From Calonectria ilicicola (taxonomy: Eukaryota > Ascomycota > Sordariomycetes > Hypocreales > Nectriaceae): DNA of 64,000 nucleotides. Each line of letters starts with the position of its first letter. Position 1 is the first letter of the stretch. Shown in pieces: positions 40,283-49,842 of the stretch. The DNA lies in NCBI GenBank assembly GCA_020809705.1, contig CP085830.1, positions 3,348,001 through 3,412,000 on the forward strand, in the 5' to 3' direction. The position numbers and the translations under genes were made by a program. The notes under the pieces are model-generated. The model was given only the letters and a program-made list of their open reading frames with translations. It ran no database searches and was not told where the DNA came from.

Positions 40283-40300
40283 TCGGCTCTCTGTAGCCGA
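40283..40300. promoter_or_regulatory. Candidate Zn2Cys6 site 1, TCGG-N10-CCGA
   Basis: TCGGCTCTCTGTAGCCGA: perfect 6-bp inverted arms (TCGGCT/AGCCGA) around CTCTGT. Confidence 0.6.
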
Positions 40301-40302
40301 CC

Positions 40303-40320
40303 TCGGCGAGTCGCGTCCGA
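40303..40320. promoter_or_regulatory. Candidate Zn2Cys6 site 2, TCGG-N10-CCGA
   Basis: TCGGCGAGTCGCGTCCGA: the same CGG-N10-CCG spacing and flanks, 2 bp after site 1. Confidence 0.55.
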
Positions 40321-40449
40321 GGCCTGTCGATCCTTGCCCCTCTTCAGGATCGTGAAAAGGGCCGGGCCAAACAGTAATGGCGGTTCAGCATCCATTCGCA
40401 CGCAGGACATGGGTTTAGAGCCCCATAAGACCAGTCTACCTCCGCGCAA

Positions 40450-40467
40450 TCGGCCAACGGTGACCGA
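40450..40467. promoter_or_regulatory. Candidate Zn2Cys6 site 3, TCGG-N10-CCGA
   Basis: TCGGCCAACGGTGACCGA, ending 34 bp before the regulator ATG, which fits autoregulation. Confidence 0.55.
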
Positions 40468-40501
40468 AATCCTGCACCTTCAACGCCGACTTTGACAACC
40501 A

Positions 40502-42915
40502 ATGAGTTCAACTCCAGACACGGGCCAGACCCAGTCCCAGGGCCAGGCGTGCGATCGATGCCACCGCCGCAAAACAAAATGTGACAAGCGGCGTCCGGCA
40601 TGCCTCCCCTGCCAAAGGAAGAGGCTGGAGTGTGTTTATTCGGAGCGGAACAAGGAGCCCGTCTACCGTCGAAGTTTTGTTGAGCGTCTTGAGCGCCGAA
40701 TCAACGGGCTTGAGGCAGCCAATAAGAGGCTGGAGACTATCAACAAGAGGCTCTGCATTGTCGCCTCGGGCGGCGCCACAGCGGATCTGGTGCTCACCCC
40801 AGGAATTGACAGCACGGCTGGTCTGGTCAATGACATTGGACAAACGGGCGCGAGCACCACCGCCGATGATGTCGCCAATGAAGTGTCTTTCCTGTCAACC
40901 AGTGCGGGCAGCGAACAGCAGTACTTGGGATCCGCGAGTGGCATTTTGCTGGCGAGCCTGATGACGGCCGGTGTTTCTATCACAGCAGAACGGCCCATTG
41001 AAGCTGTCCCATCCACTAATGCAGGTTTGGGCGGCCCGCGATGGAGCATCGGGGACGAAGCGCTTCCGCCCGAGCAGCTATCGAGGAGCCTAGTTGAAGC
41101 GTACTTGGCCCATGACCACTTGTCATACCCGTTTCTGCATCCGCGAGCGGTGCGGGCCACAGTTGACCGTGTCTATAGAGACGTAACATTTTTGCGCACA
41201 CACGCATTTGAGGCCTTCATGTTCAATATGGTACTGGCGGTTGCAACATCCCAGGCCTACAAATTCGATTGGATGGTTCTTCCCGACGCAGAAACACACT
41301 ACCAACGATCAATGGTTCACCTAAATGCAGTTCTATGTGAGGGTGGTTTAAGGGCCCTCCAGGCGTTATTGTTGATGTGCCAATTTCGCTTGACTAGCTC
41401 TACGAAGGCCACGTCTGGGAGTGAGAAAACTGCTACCCTGATGCAACACGTGAGCTAATAAGAGGCTTACTTAGGTCTGTGGCACATTGTCGGGATTGCA
41501 GCACGCATCTGTTTCGAGCTTGGATTGCATCGGGAAGCAATGTATCGGCTGACCAAGTCTTCCGGTCCACAACCAGAGATTTCCTATTTATCGCCTCGGT
41601 TTGAGGAAAATGAAGTGCGGCGCAGGTGCTTCTGGAGCGTGTTTGCTCTCGATAGGTATGCACTTAAACTCTGGGTTCTTTACCACGTCTTTCGTAGATT
41701 AAGCAACGCTAATACCGTAAAAGAGTCGTATCCATCACATTGGGACGGCCGTTAGCAATCTGCCTCGAAGATATTGACGTTGAACTCCCAACCGAGGATC
41801 TTGACGAGGCGACAAACTCATCAGTAGGTAGCATCTGCGGCGACCAAGGCTCGCCCAGAATCCCCCCGAGCTACCGAACCGCCCTTTTCGTTCATCTAGT
41901 GCGATATCGCAGCATCTGCGGCCGTTGTCTAACATCATTACATCGTTCTAATCGAGCCGCTCTCCGACCAGGGTCGGATATCCACCAAACCCGTACCAGC
42001 CTTGCCGAGGAGCTAAGGTCTTGGCGTGCAGACACTGATCAGTTGAACCTCCCTGAAGTTGATCTGCTGACGCCACTGGTTGAGGCTCGTTCAAGTTTTC
42101 GATCGAAGGCTTGGTACGAACTGCTGTATAACAACGGAGTCCTTTTGCTATACCGGCCGTCCCCATCAACCGTCTCTGCAAGTGATGATTGTCTCGGCCT
42201 CCAGCAGGTGTTCTCTGCAGCCAAGCAGTCCATTACACTCTATGCCTATCTGCTTCGGTCACGGAAAATTAATTTTTCTTGGTTCACGATGCACTCGGTT
42301 TTTATGGCCGGACTGTCGTATGTCTACGTCTTGAGTCGGCATTTTCGGGATAAGCGGCTTAGCACCCAAGGTCATGGTATACAATCATTTCAACTGGCTG
42401 AAGAGCCGGCGATTGTGGATATTGTCAATAGTTGCCGAGCTTGTTCCAATGTGTTGGTGGCAGTGTCAGAACGATGCAACGCACAAAAGAATTGCCACGA
42501 GGTTTTTGATCGCTTGAGCGATGCTGTACTGACAGATGTAGTAGCAGCGTCTACAACACAGCACGTGGGAGTAGTTGGAGATTCTGACAATCTTTCACGC
42601 CGGTACCACACACGTTCAGTGCCCCAACCCTATACTCAAGACTCTGGAATGGGGTCATCGGATATTACTACTCCAAATAACCAAACTCTGAATGGTGCAC
42701 TCCGAAATAATGATGCTGAAGTTACTCGACAGGGAATACCCCAAGGCCCGTCCCTTGCTGTTGAGAACGCACTCAAGGACTGTTTTACTGAGCTGCAAGA
42801 CATGTATGATGCCCAATGGGGCGACGACGCAATCCTACAATTGAGCACCGACTGGCTCGATGCGATTGACTCAGGAAATGGCCTCGAAATGAGCGGGTGG
42901 AATCTAGAGTCTTGA
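40502..42915 (+). CDS. Zn2Cys6 fungal transcription factor
   Basis: Exons 40502-41420, 41475-41655 and 41724-42915 give 763 residues. The binuclear zinc cluster is Cys17-x2-Cys20-x6-Cys27-x6-Cys34-x2-Cys37-x6-Cys44 with basic RRKTK. A linker then leads to a heptad-like coiled coil (about 59-85, ERLERRINGLEAANKRLETINKRL), so it probably binds as a dimer. The fungal-specific middle homology region runs about 200-520 (LVEAYLAHDHLSYPFLHP, GIAARICFELGLHRE, RRRCFWSVFALDR). The junction GGGA|GT CTG TGG restores GSLWHIVG. It is divergent from the MFS gene. The recurrent TCGG-N10-CCGA in its own promoter and near the AtuA and SDR genes makes it the likely pathway regulator (inference). Confidence 0.9.
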
Positions 42916-43940
42916 TTGAGTAAAGCCACAGGCTTCTGGACCAATAAGACCACCCGCGATTGGATTTGAAGCACCGTTCTCCATTGATACCCAAGAATTA
43001 GCCTCCGGAAAATTTCAACCTCTTATGTAATGGGATATTGACATGCTTTCTGAGCGTTGAGTGAAGAATTTGCACGGCACCCGGTTGCCATGGAGAGAGG
43101 TATCAAAGACCCAGTTGAGGTCTCGCAAACCCACATGTGCCCACTTTGAATTCTCCATCTGGGTGGTTGGGAAGAAGTGTGCTGACTAAGAATACCAACC
43201 GAAACCGGACTAGCGTACATCGGGTTTTGCCTTTATTAACGCGTCGTGCTCGCCCAAATTTCAGTCTTCTTTTTTCCTTCTTCTTTATCAAAAAGCCAAC
43301 TGAGCTGCCACGACCTTCACCCGGCCCTTATGGGCAAACCCACGGTGTCGCGTTGCCTTTCCCCTAGCGGGAAACGCTCAGAAGAGTAAAACCCTTGGAT
43401 ATAGGAAATTTCCCGTCAGAGTCGTTGCTTGCAACCACATCTGTAGGCGGGACAATGCCAAGAAGGGGGGATATTCCAATCAGTAGAGATAATTTTTCTT
43501 CGTGCACTCACTGCACTGCTGTCCGAAAGGGCTTTAATCGGCCTAAAGCCAACCGTAAATGAATCACCTGGGGCAACATCCCTATCATGTCGAATGAAGT
43601 GTCGTATTATAATGGTCGGGTCGCTAGACCTGCTTGCCCCATACGGTCACATTTCACGTGAAGGATCCTGCCGATTCATCGATCTTACAGTGGAGGTTGC
43701 TGCATACGGCGATCCCAAACTCGCGCTTCAACCGTATGCACACACCACGGGCACACCATGGGCACACCATGGCAATGCTTCCCAACCATGTGGAAAAGTC
43801 AATTTGTGATTTTTTTTTTTTTCACACTAGATCCATCAACTAAACGCCATGCCGACTTGGATCAGTATGCTTAGCGCAAACTCCCCAAGAATCCGTCCAC
43901 CTCCATGCAAGTCCTAAAAGCCCAGTATTGTTAGAGATCT
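42916..43940. other. Intergenic region closing the accessory block
   Basis: 1 kb between convergent 3' ends. It contains a short GGGCACACCATG direct repeat near 43749-43772, and a T-tract at 43809-43822. Short frames lack domains. I see no gene. Confidence 0.5.
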
Positions 43941-44315
43941 CTAGTTGGATGTATGTCCTCCATTCAATAGTCCATCTTTTCCATTGCTCCGATGTTGGTC
44001 CCGCATGAACTCCTCGATCTTGCCATCGTGTTGTGGGCGTAGTGGGGGGCCTGGAATCTCAGGCTTGTTTGGTTCTTGGGGATCGGATTGGGGACCCAGG
44101 ATTTTTGCCGTTGCTGGAACATATTGGGTAACTATTTCAATGTTGGTGTTAGCGAAGACCTTTTGAATGTACAAAGACCCGTAAGCATACTCACTCTTTT
44201 CAACAAATGGGCTTGGCTTGTTTGCACCCGAGCGGGTTTCGTCAGCGACACGGTCTAGCTGTTCCTTGAACGACTCCTCCTGCTCTGGCTGCGAGGATGG
44301 GATCAGCTTTTCCAT
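43941..44315 (-). CDS. Small unknown protein
   Basis: Exons complement 44195-44315 and 43941-44131 give 103 residues (Ile split A|TT; donor GTGAGT, acceptor GAAATAG). It is soluble, charged and Pro-rich, with no signal peptide or membrane segment. The segment EIPGPPLRPQHDGKIEEFMR followed by DQHRS looks like a constrained motif and I think it recurs in small fungal proteins, but I cannot name a family. It is divergent from the CobW-type gene and shares a 376-bp promoter with it. Start: ATG 44315; an upstream extension has no better start. Confidence 0.6.
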   Translation of the reverse strand: MEKLIPSSQPEQEESFKEQLDRVADETRSGANKPSPFVEKSEYAYGSLYIQKVFANTNIEIVTQYVPATAKILGPQSDPQEPNKPEIPGPPLRPQHDGKIEEFMRDQHRSNGKDGLLNGGHTSN

Positions 44316-44691
44316 TTTTGTGAACTCAATTATGAAAAGCAAGATAAAATGGAAGGTTATGCCATTGGGAGAAAGGAATAAAAAAGCACGTATGTTGTAT
44401 CCAGACAAAGTGGAAGTCACATTTAATAGCGACCCAGTCCCAGCTCTTGACCTACGCAATAGATTCTCGATGGCGCTCTCAATCTCAAACCACTGGTGAC
44501 GTCAAGGCACAGACCGTGGGGCGGTTTGCCGATAAGAGCCGATAAGCCCGATAGTGGGCTTATCGCACGTTTGGTGGGCTGAGGGTACTTCGCCAGTACA
44601 TAAGACAACATACCACGAGAGGTATTTTTGTTGGGAGTCGACAAATATTAGCATCAAAGGCAATTGCGGCAGGCTGCTAGCGATACCCAGG
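44316..44691. promoter_or_regulatory. Divergent promoter with GATA palindrome, small protein / CobW gene
   Basis: 376 bp between divergent starts. It contains GATAAG at 44531-44536 and 44541-44546 and CTTATC at 44559-44564. The last two form a perfect inverted repeat (GATAAGCCC, 6-bp spacer, GGGCTTATC; 44541-44564), 128 bp before the CobW ATG. GATA factors such as AreA/Nit2 bind HGATAR. Confidence 0.55.
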
Positions 44692-45894
44692 ATGGCGCCT
44701 ATTCCCATTACCATCATCACGGGCTTCCTCGGCTCCGGGAAGACGACTCTGATCCTCAACCTGATCCCGCAGCTTCGCGAACAGAACCCCGCCTACAAAC
44801 TCGCCCTCCTGAAAAACGAATTTGGCGATCTGGCCATCGACTCGCAGCTGGCCTCCAATTCGGCCATCTCTGGCGTTCAGGAACTTCTCAACGGCTGCAT
44901 TTGCTGCAACCTCGTTGGCCAGCTGGGGCCCGCCCTTGAGGAGCTTGAAAAGACCGTCTCGCCCGACCGCATCGTCATCGAGACCAGCGGCTCTGCTTTC
45001 CCTGCGACACTGGCCCTCGAGGTCAACCGTCTGGCGCGCGACTCTGGAAAGTATTTGCTAGATGGCGTGGTCAGCGTTATCGATGTCGAGAACTGGGAGG
45101 GCTACGAAGACACGAGCTACACGGCCCGCATCCAGGCTCGGTACACCGACCTGATTGTCTTTAATAAATGGGAGACCGCTGGGGAGGATCGCTATGAGGA
45201 GTGTGTGGATCGAGTTGGCGATCTTGAGGTTGATGTGGCCAAGGTCAAGAGTCAGAAGGGCTGGGTCTCCATGGACCTGGTCTTTGGTGTCGATGGTGGT
45301 CTCGCCAAGGACCTGACTGAAGCCGAGGTCAACGGCGACCATAAAACCAACGGTGACCATAAAACCAACGGTGACCATAAAACCAACGGTGACCATAAAA
45401 CCAACGGTGACCATAAAACCAACGGCGACAGCCACAACCACAGCCACAATCATACAAACGGCGACGGCCACTCTCACGGTCACCAGGGCGAGGTGGAGGT
45501 CCTTTCCATTGAGATCAAGGGAGACAGCAACGCGCGCGTCTCTACGGACAAGCTCCTCAGCTTCCTCAATGCGGCGCCCAAGGATGAAGCCTATCGCATC
45601 AAGGCCGTCTTGACGTTGTCGTCCACCCCGACTAACTCGGACCCCGATGTCCCCAAGCCCGAGGCCAACCCCAGCGGGCGATTTATCCTCAACTGGGCGT
45701 TTGGCCGCTGGACATTTACGCCCATCACCCAGGCTTTGCAAGAGCACGAGTCAAGCGACGACGCAACGCTGCGCATGACGATGATTCTTTCGCGTTACGA
45801 GAGCAACAAGTGGAAAAAGAAGCTCGAGGCCGGTGGCCTCCTAGAACTGGAGGGTGGAGATGCCAGTGGGCTGAGTGTCAAGAGGATACTCTAA
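44692..45894 (+). CDS. CobW/COG0523 G3E GTPase, metallochaperone-like
   Basis: Single exon, 400 residues. Start: ATG 44692, immediately before the GTPase core; an upstream in-frame extension is unlike the family. Walker A GFLGSGKTT is at 9-17, the metal-binding CxCC in NGCICCN at about 67-73, then ETSG and NKWE guanine-specificity motifs. Residues 214-243 are five NGDHKT repeats, followed by a His-rich run (about 244-265, SHNHSHNH .. GHSHGHQ), an expected metal-binding loop. The C-terminal CobW_C domain (about 270-390) has RFILNWAFGRWTFTP. Relatives (ZNG1) hand zinc to client enzymes such as methionine aminopeptidase; others serve other metals. Confidence 0.92.
   Translation: MAPIPITIITGFLGSGKTTLILNLIPQLREQNPAYKLALLKNEFGDLAIDSQLASNSAISGVQELLNGCICCNLVGQLGPALEELEKTVSPDRIVIETSGSAFPATLALEVNRLARDSGKYLLDGVVSVIDVENWEGYEDTSYTARIQARYTDLIVFNKWETAGEDRYEECVDRVGDLEVDVAKVKSQKGWVSMDLVFGVDGGLAKDLTEAEVNGDHKTNGDHKTNGDHKTNGDHKTNGDHKTNGDSHNHSHNHTNGDGHSHGHQGEVEVLSIEIKGDSNARVSTDKLLSFLNAAPKDEAYRIKAVLTLSSTPTNSDPDVPKPEANPSGRFILNWAFGRWTFTPITQALQEHESSDDATLRMTMILSRYESNKWKKKLEAGGLLELEGGDASGLSVKRIL
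45331..45420 (+). repeat. In-frame 18-bp minisatellite (NGDHKT x5)
   Basis: Five tandem copies of AACGGTGACCATAAAACC. Copies 2-5 are identical, and copy 1 differs by one base. It lies inside the CobW-type gene next to the His-rich loop and preserves frame. Identity of the copies suggests recent expansion. Confidence 0.95.
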
Positions 45895-46176
45895 GTGAAG
45901 TGAGTTTAATCACGTTGTTATTATAGAGCGAGCGGCATAGAGAGATGAACACCAGATGTTGTAGAGAATACCATGATGAGACGAAAATTTTCCAGGCGGT
46001 TTAGATAGCATAGACTCTAGATGAGAAAGCAGTGCTACATTGCGTATTACAGTGTTATACATAAGACAGACAAACTATCAATCTTAGATTCCATTCGACA
46101 TAATGATTCCCGTGTTCGTTTTCATAATCCCTTCACTAAAACGCCAAACAAGTCCAAATATTTCGCCCCGTTCTTT

Positions 46177-49100
46177 TTAAATCCAGCCAGGCCCTGGGCT
46201 CATTGGTTTCTCCCACAAGCCATCATACTCGTCTAGACTCAACTCACGCGCCATGTAGCCCTGCGCCGCCTCGCACGTCTGTGCGGACTTAGTTCGCGGC
46301 CTATTCTTGGCGGCCTCGAAATTTTCGGCGTCAAAGTAGTAGTCTGCCCAGTCGTCCTCGTACACATCCTTTTCGTCCTTGGAGTCGTCCTTCTCACGAG
46401 AACCTCGATCCGTCCTGTCGGCGTCGAGCCGGTACCGCGCCAACACGTCAGGGGTTGGCAGCGCTGGCAGGGTCGAAGTTCGGGCCCCTGCTGTCGTTGA
46501 GATCTCAAAGTTGGATCCGGCTGCTGATGGGATTTCCAGAGTGTTCTTGGAATCTGGTGGAAGGGGGGATCGGTCTGGGGGAAGAGAGAACCGGTCTTGA
46601 GGGAGAGAAAAACGGTCCTGGGGATTCGGTGAGCCATCATAATGACTGGTGTCATCTGGGGCGATATCGTAGTTGTCCCCCGACGCACCTGGGGAGATAT
46701 CGTAGTGGCTCTGGTCATCCGGAGCGACATCAGAGTTGTTGTCGGTTTCAGGGGCTGCCTCGAAATCATTGCTGGTTTTGGGGGAAATGTCCTCGAAGCG
46801 GTCTCGCTCATCTGGTGACATATCGAATGGGTTTCCTGCATCTTCGAAGTCGCTGGGTGCTATCTCATCAACCTCGACGTTGTGGCAGATGGGTGACATT
46901 GGTGGTGACATTGCCTCCATTAGTGCAGCTTCATCAATGATGTTCTCAGCAAGACTGGGCCTGAGTCGATGTGGCATGTCGCCCGTAGTACTTGAGGAGC
47001 CTGTGGTGGGTGTGGTCAGGTCGGAACCGATTGAGGATGTGTACGAATACGTCGACATATTTCTCGATCGCGCAACATCGATTGGTGGCGGTCTGAATTG
47101 CTTGCTATCTCTTTCCTTCTTTTCGGTTATGCCACCAGAGAATGGCTGAAGTGCAGCGGGTGTCATCTCCTCGCACTTTTGGCAGACTCCCCAAGATTCG
47201 GCAACACCAGAGTGACACAACCTGCACAGGTCAATGGCACTGTCCTGGCGAACGTGAACGGGATGAGAGTTGAGGGCATCTTCCGGTCTGGATGGTCTTC
47301 GCAGCATCTGCTTGCCCATCATTTCCAGTACGTCCTGCTGCAAAGGAGACGGCGGTGCAGGCCGGGGAGGAGGGTAGTCCAACTTCGGAGGCTGCCATGG
47401 CTTCTCAGGTTGTTGATTAGGCCTGGGAACCTCGACCGGCTTGGGGGGTGCGCTTGTCATCGAAGCCGCGCTAAACCTTGGGGGGTCACTCAAGGTTGGC
47501 GAGTCGCTGACCCTCGAGAATCCACTCGACTTGTTTGACGTTGTGAAATTGTTTGATGAGGATTGGTCCAGCCTGGAGAATTCCTCTAGATTCGAGTATT
47601 CGCTTAATAAAGACTCATTTGACTTGGAGAATTCAGTGTTCAAGCTTGGTGACTCGTTCGGTTTCTCAAAGACATTGGATAAAGACGTTCTTTGTACCAC
47701 GGGAGATCCGTTTGATGCGGATGACCTATTTGCTGCTGAGGCTCCATTAGACATGGCAGAGCCGTTAGACATTATAGAGCCATTCGACTTGCGGGACTCC
47801 TGTGCCCTCGAGAGTTCGTTCAGCGTCGGGGAATCGTGCGTTATGTGTCTAGGGAAAGTGGTAGTCATTGGGGACGGGGACGGCTCCCAAGCCTGATTTC
47901 CGGGTATCGAGGGTCGCTGAACGACGACTGTGTTGGTCCTGGATGTGGTCGGTGATAGGCTGCTCGACTTCCAAACTCCAAACGAGTTGGTGTTGTGGTC
48001 TAGACGCGATGGCCGCCGGACCATGACGGTGTTGAGCTTGGGCGCACTCGGATCAGGAGCAGGAAGCTTCCAGCTCCACGGGTTATCTGGCCTCGATGGG
48101 CGTCGCATGCTGACGGCATTTGCTTTTAAAGCTGCTGCCACCTTGTGCGGTATACCGCTCGCCGGTTGCGACGCCGTTGATCCAGACCGCGAAGGCGGCT
48201 GAGATATGCCAATCGATGGCCTTGGAAGCGGCGCCGGTTGCAAGGCTATCGGAGGAGTCGGAGGGATGGCCCAGTTCCATGATGTGTGGTTTTCTCTGTG
48301 GTGGAAGCACTCCTCCAAATCGCACTCTTCAGTGTGCACGTGGTGATCATCGTCCTTGTCGCTATCGTCGTCGTCAAGGTTCAGCTCGACATCGTCTCCG
48401 AGGAAGGATTGCAGCGAGGATGCCACCGAGCCGTTACTGCTGTCGCTCATCCTGCTCACATTGTTACTTGCCACTGGGGGTGGTTTTGATGCTGCAGGAG
48501 CTTCTTGGGGAACAACTGGCGAGGCTTCGGGAGACATATCCTTCTTCAGAGATGCGTTCGATGACACACTGCCTTCCAGGTGCCAAGGGTCTTCCTCCTC
48601 TATATCATGTTCGTCTTCTAATACGTTCTCGATCTCTTGGACTGGTGTCAGTACGGTTGGCTCTTCGTGCTTTGGGGGAGCCAAGGGGTTTCCGGTTTCC
48701 CTCAACTTGTCAAAGATGCTTTCCATCCCGTGCAGTCTTTCATCCACAGTTGACATCCGCTTAGTTCTCGTCTGATCCTTCACGCTGTATTCTTTTATCT
48801 CCTCTGCCTCCTCTTTTAGCCTCTCTTCTGGAACGTCTTCTAATCCCTCCTCTGATTTTTCGGCTTCGTCTTCTGGTCTGTATTCTGGTTGTTGTTGTTG
48901 CGATTTCTGGTCTCGGATTTGGTCCAATATTTGCTCCAGCATTTGTACTGCAGTTTTTTCTGGCTCTTCCTCTGGCTCTACCTCTGGCTTTACATCTGGT
49001 TGCTGTTCTGGCTGCTGTTCTGGATGTTGTTCTGGCTGTTGCTCCGGTTGTTGCTCTGGATGTTCCTCCGGTTGTTCCTCTGGTTCTTCTGTCGGCTTTT

Positions 49101-49842
49101 GTTGCAGCTTCTGCTCCGCCCCTTCGTGTTCTGTAGTATCCTCTTTGACCATGTCTTGCACTGATAGCGTATCAGGGTAAGATGGGTTCCTCACGGTCAA
49201 AGTCCGGCCCTTCTCTTCAATGGGGCTCGACACATCGATACTAGGCATAGCAGCGTTCGAAACACTTGGAGGGGGTATAGAAATACTAGGTATACCAGTG
49301 TTTGGTCTTCTCGTACCGGAATTTCCGTGCCCTGATTTACCAAGGCTGGATCTTCCAGCACTAGATCTGCCAGAGCCAGGAGTGCCTGGCTTGGGAATAG
49401 CCCTCGGTGTAGGAGATGAACCAGGAATATGATCAGCGTGCATATGAACTCCGGGAGGAGGAACATCATCCGGTATGAGCCTCCTGTCCCTGTCCGATAT
49501 ATCCACAAGGGGCGGAACCTTTAGGTCCTTGCTTTTGCTCCTGGACTCTGAGCCACGCTTGCCCATTATGCGATCCTTCCAACTGACCTTGTCGTCAACT
49601 TTCGGTCGCTTGAGGAGTGACGGAGCATGAATCTTTGATGACAAGGATTCGGAATCCTTCCGCCTCGGGAGATGGGACGCGAGGGAGTGTTTCCTCGGTA
49701 TTTGCGATGGTTTCCTGGCCATCTGCTCGATTATGTCGTTTGGAGGTGCTGGCGAGTCCACCCTCTCATCGATACTAACGCTGGGCCGCGACTTGGACTC
49801 GGATAGGCGGCCCGCCGGTACGGGAATCTTGTTCTGCTTCAT
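46177..49842 (-). CDS. Large disordered protein with Gln/Glu/Pro repeats and a CxxC-x10-CxxC motif
   Basis: Single exon, 1221 residues from ATG 49842 (MKQNKIPVPAG); the frame extends further upstream but with no ATG. It is largely disordered: Ser/Pro-rich basic N-terminus, a (Q/H)PEQ-type repeat near 255-290, Asn-Gly-Ser repeats near 680-720, and FSLPQDR/FSLPPDR repeats near 1130. A compact island at about 870-892, LCRLCHSGVAESWGVCQKC, has Cys spacing C-x2-C-x10-C-x2-C, like a small zinc ribbon. The C-terminus is ordered-looking (YMARELSLDEYDGLWEKP). I do not recognise the family; possible roles as a scaffold or cytoskeletal factor are guesses. Many predicted SP/TP sites are present. Confidence 0.75.
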   Translation of the reverse strand: MKQNKIPVPAGRLSESKSRPSVSIDERVDSPAPPNDIIEQMARKPSQIPRKHSLASHLPRRKDSESLSSKIHAPSLLKRPKVDDKVSWKDRIMGKRGSESRSKSKDLKVPPLVDISDRDRRLIPDDVPPPGVHMHADHIPGSSPTPRAIPKPGTPGSGRSSAGRSSLGKSGHGNSGTRRPNTGIPSISIPPPSVSNAAMPSIDVSSPIEEKGRTLTVRNPSYPDTLSVQDMVKEDTTEHEGAEQKLQQKPTEEPEEQPEEHPEQQPEQQPEQHPEQQPEQQPDVKPEVEPEEEPEKTAVQMLEQILDQIRDQKSQQQQPEYRPEDEAEKSEEGLEDVPEERLKEEAEEIKEYSVKDQTRTKRMSTVDERLHGMESIFDKLRETGNPLAPPKHEEPTVLTPVQEIENVLEDEHDIEEEDPWHLEGSVSSNASLKKDMSPEASPVVPQEAPAASKPPPVASNNVSRMSDSSNGSVASSLQSFLGDDVELNLDDDDSDKDDDHHVHTEECDLEECFHHRENHTSWNWAIPPTPPIALQPAPLPRPSIGISQPPSRSGSTASQPASGIPHKVAAALKANAVSMRRPSRPDNPWSWKLPAPDPSAPKLNTVMVRRPSRLDHNTNSFGVWKSSSLSPTTSRTNTVVVQRPSIPGNQAWEPSPSPMTTTFPRHITHDSPTLNELSRAQESRKSNGSIMSNGSAMSNGASAANRSSASNGSPVVQRTSLSNVFEKPNESPSLNTEFSKSNESLLSEYSNLEEFSRLDQSSSNNFTTSNKSSGFSRVSDSPTLSDPPRFSAASMTSAPPKPVEVPRPNQQPEKPWQPPKLDYPPPRPAPPSPLQQDVLEMMGKQMLRRPSRPEDALNSHPVHVRQDSAIDLCRLCHSGVAESWGVCQKCEEMTPAALQPFSGGITEKKERDSKQFRPPPIDVARSRNMSTYSYTSSIGSDLTTPTTGSSSTTGDMPHRLRPSLAENIIDEAALMEAMSPPMSPICHNVEVDEIAPSDFEDAGNPFDMSPDERDRFEDISPKTSNDFEAAPETDNNSDVAPDDQSHYDISPGASGDNYDIAPDDTSHYDGSPNPQDRFSLPQDRFSLPPDRSPLPPDSKNTLEIPSAAGSNFEISTTAGARTSTLPALPTPDVLARYRLDADRTDRGSREKDDSKDEKDVYEDDWADYYFDAENFEAAKNRPRTKSAQTCEAAQGYMARELSLDEYDGLWEKPMSPGPGWI
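48960..49090 (-). repeat. Degenerate 12-bp coding repeat (QPEQ/HPEQ)
   Basis: Imperfect 12-bp units encode alternating PEQ(Q/H) within the large disordered protein. The units have diverged, unlike the CobW minisatellite. Confidence 0.7.

Larger units (their letters stand above)
40065..40501. promoter_or_regulatory. Divergent promoter, MFS transporter / Zn2Cys6 regulator
   Basis: 437 bp with three TCGG-N10-CCGA elements (40283-40300, 40303-40320, 40450-40467). Two lie 2 bp apart near the midpoint, and one lies 35 bp before the regulator ATG. This suggests coordinated control of both genes and autoregulation. Confidence 0.6.

Noticed and set aside
45058..45747. 229-codon open frame antisense to the CobW-type gene
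   Set aside because: Its repeats are the complement of the 18-bp minisatellite; no domain.
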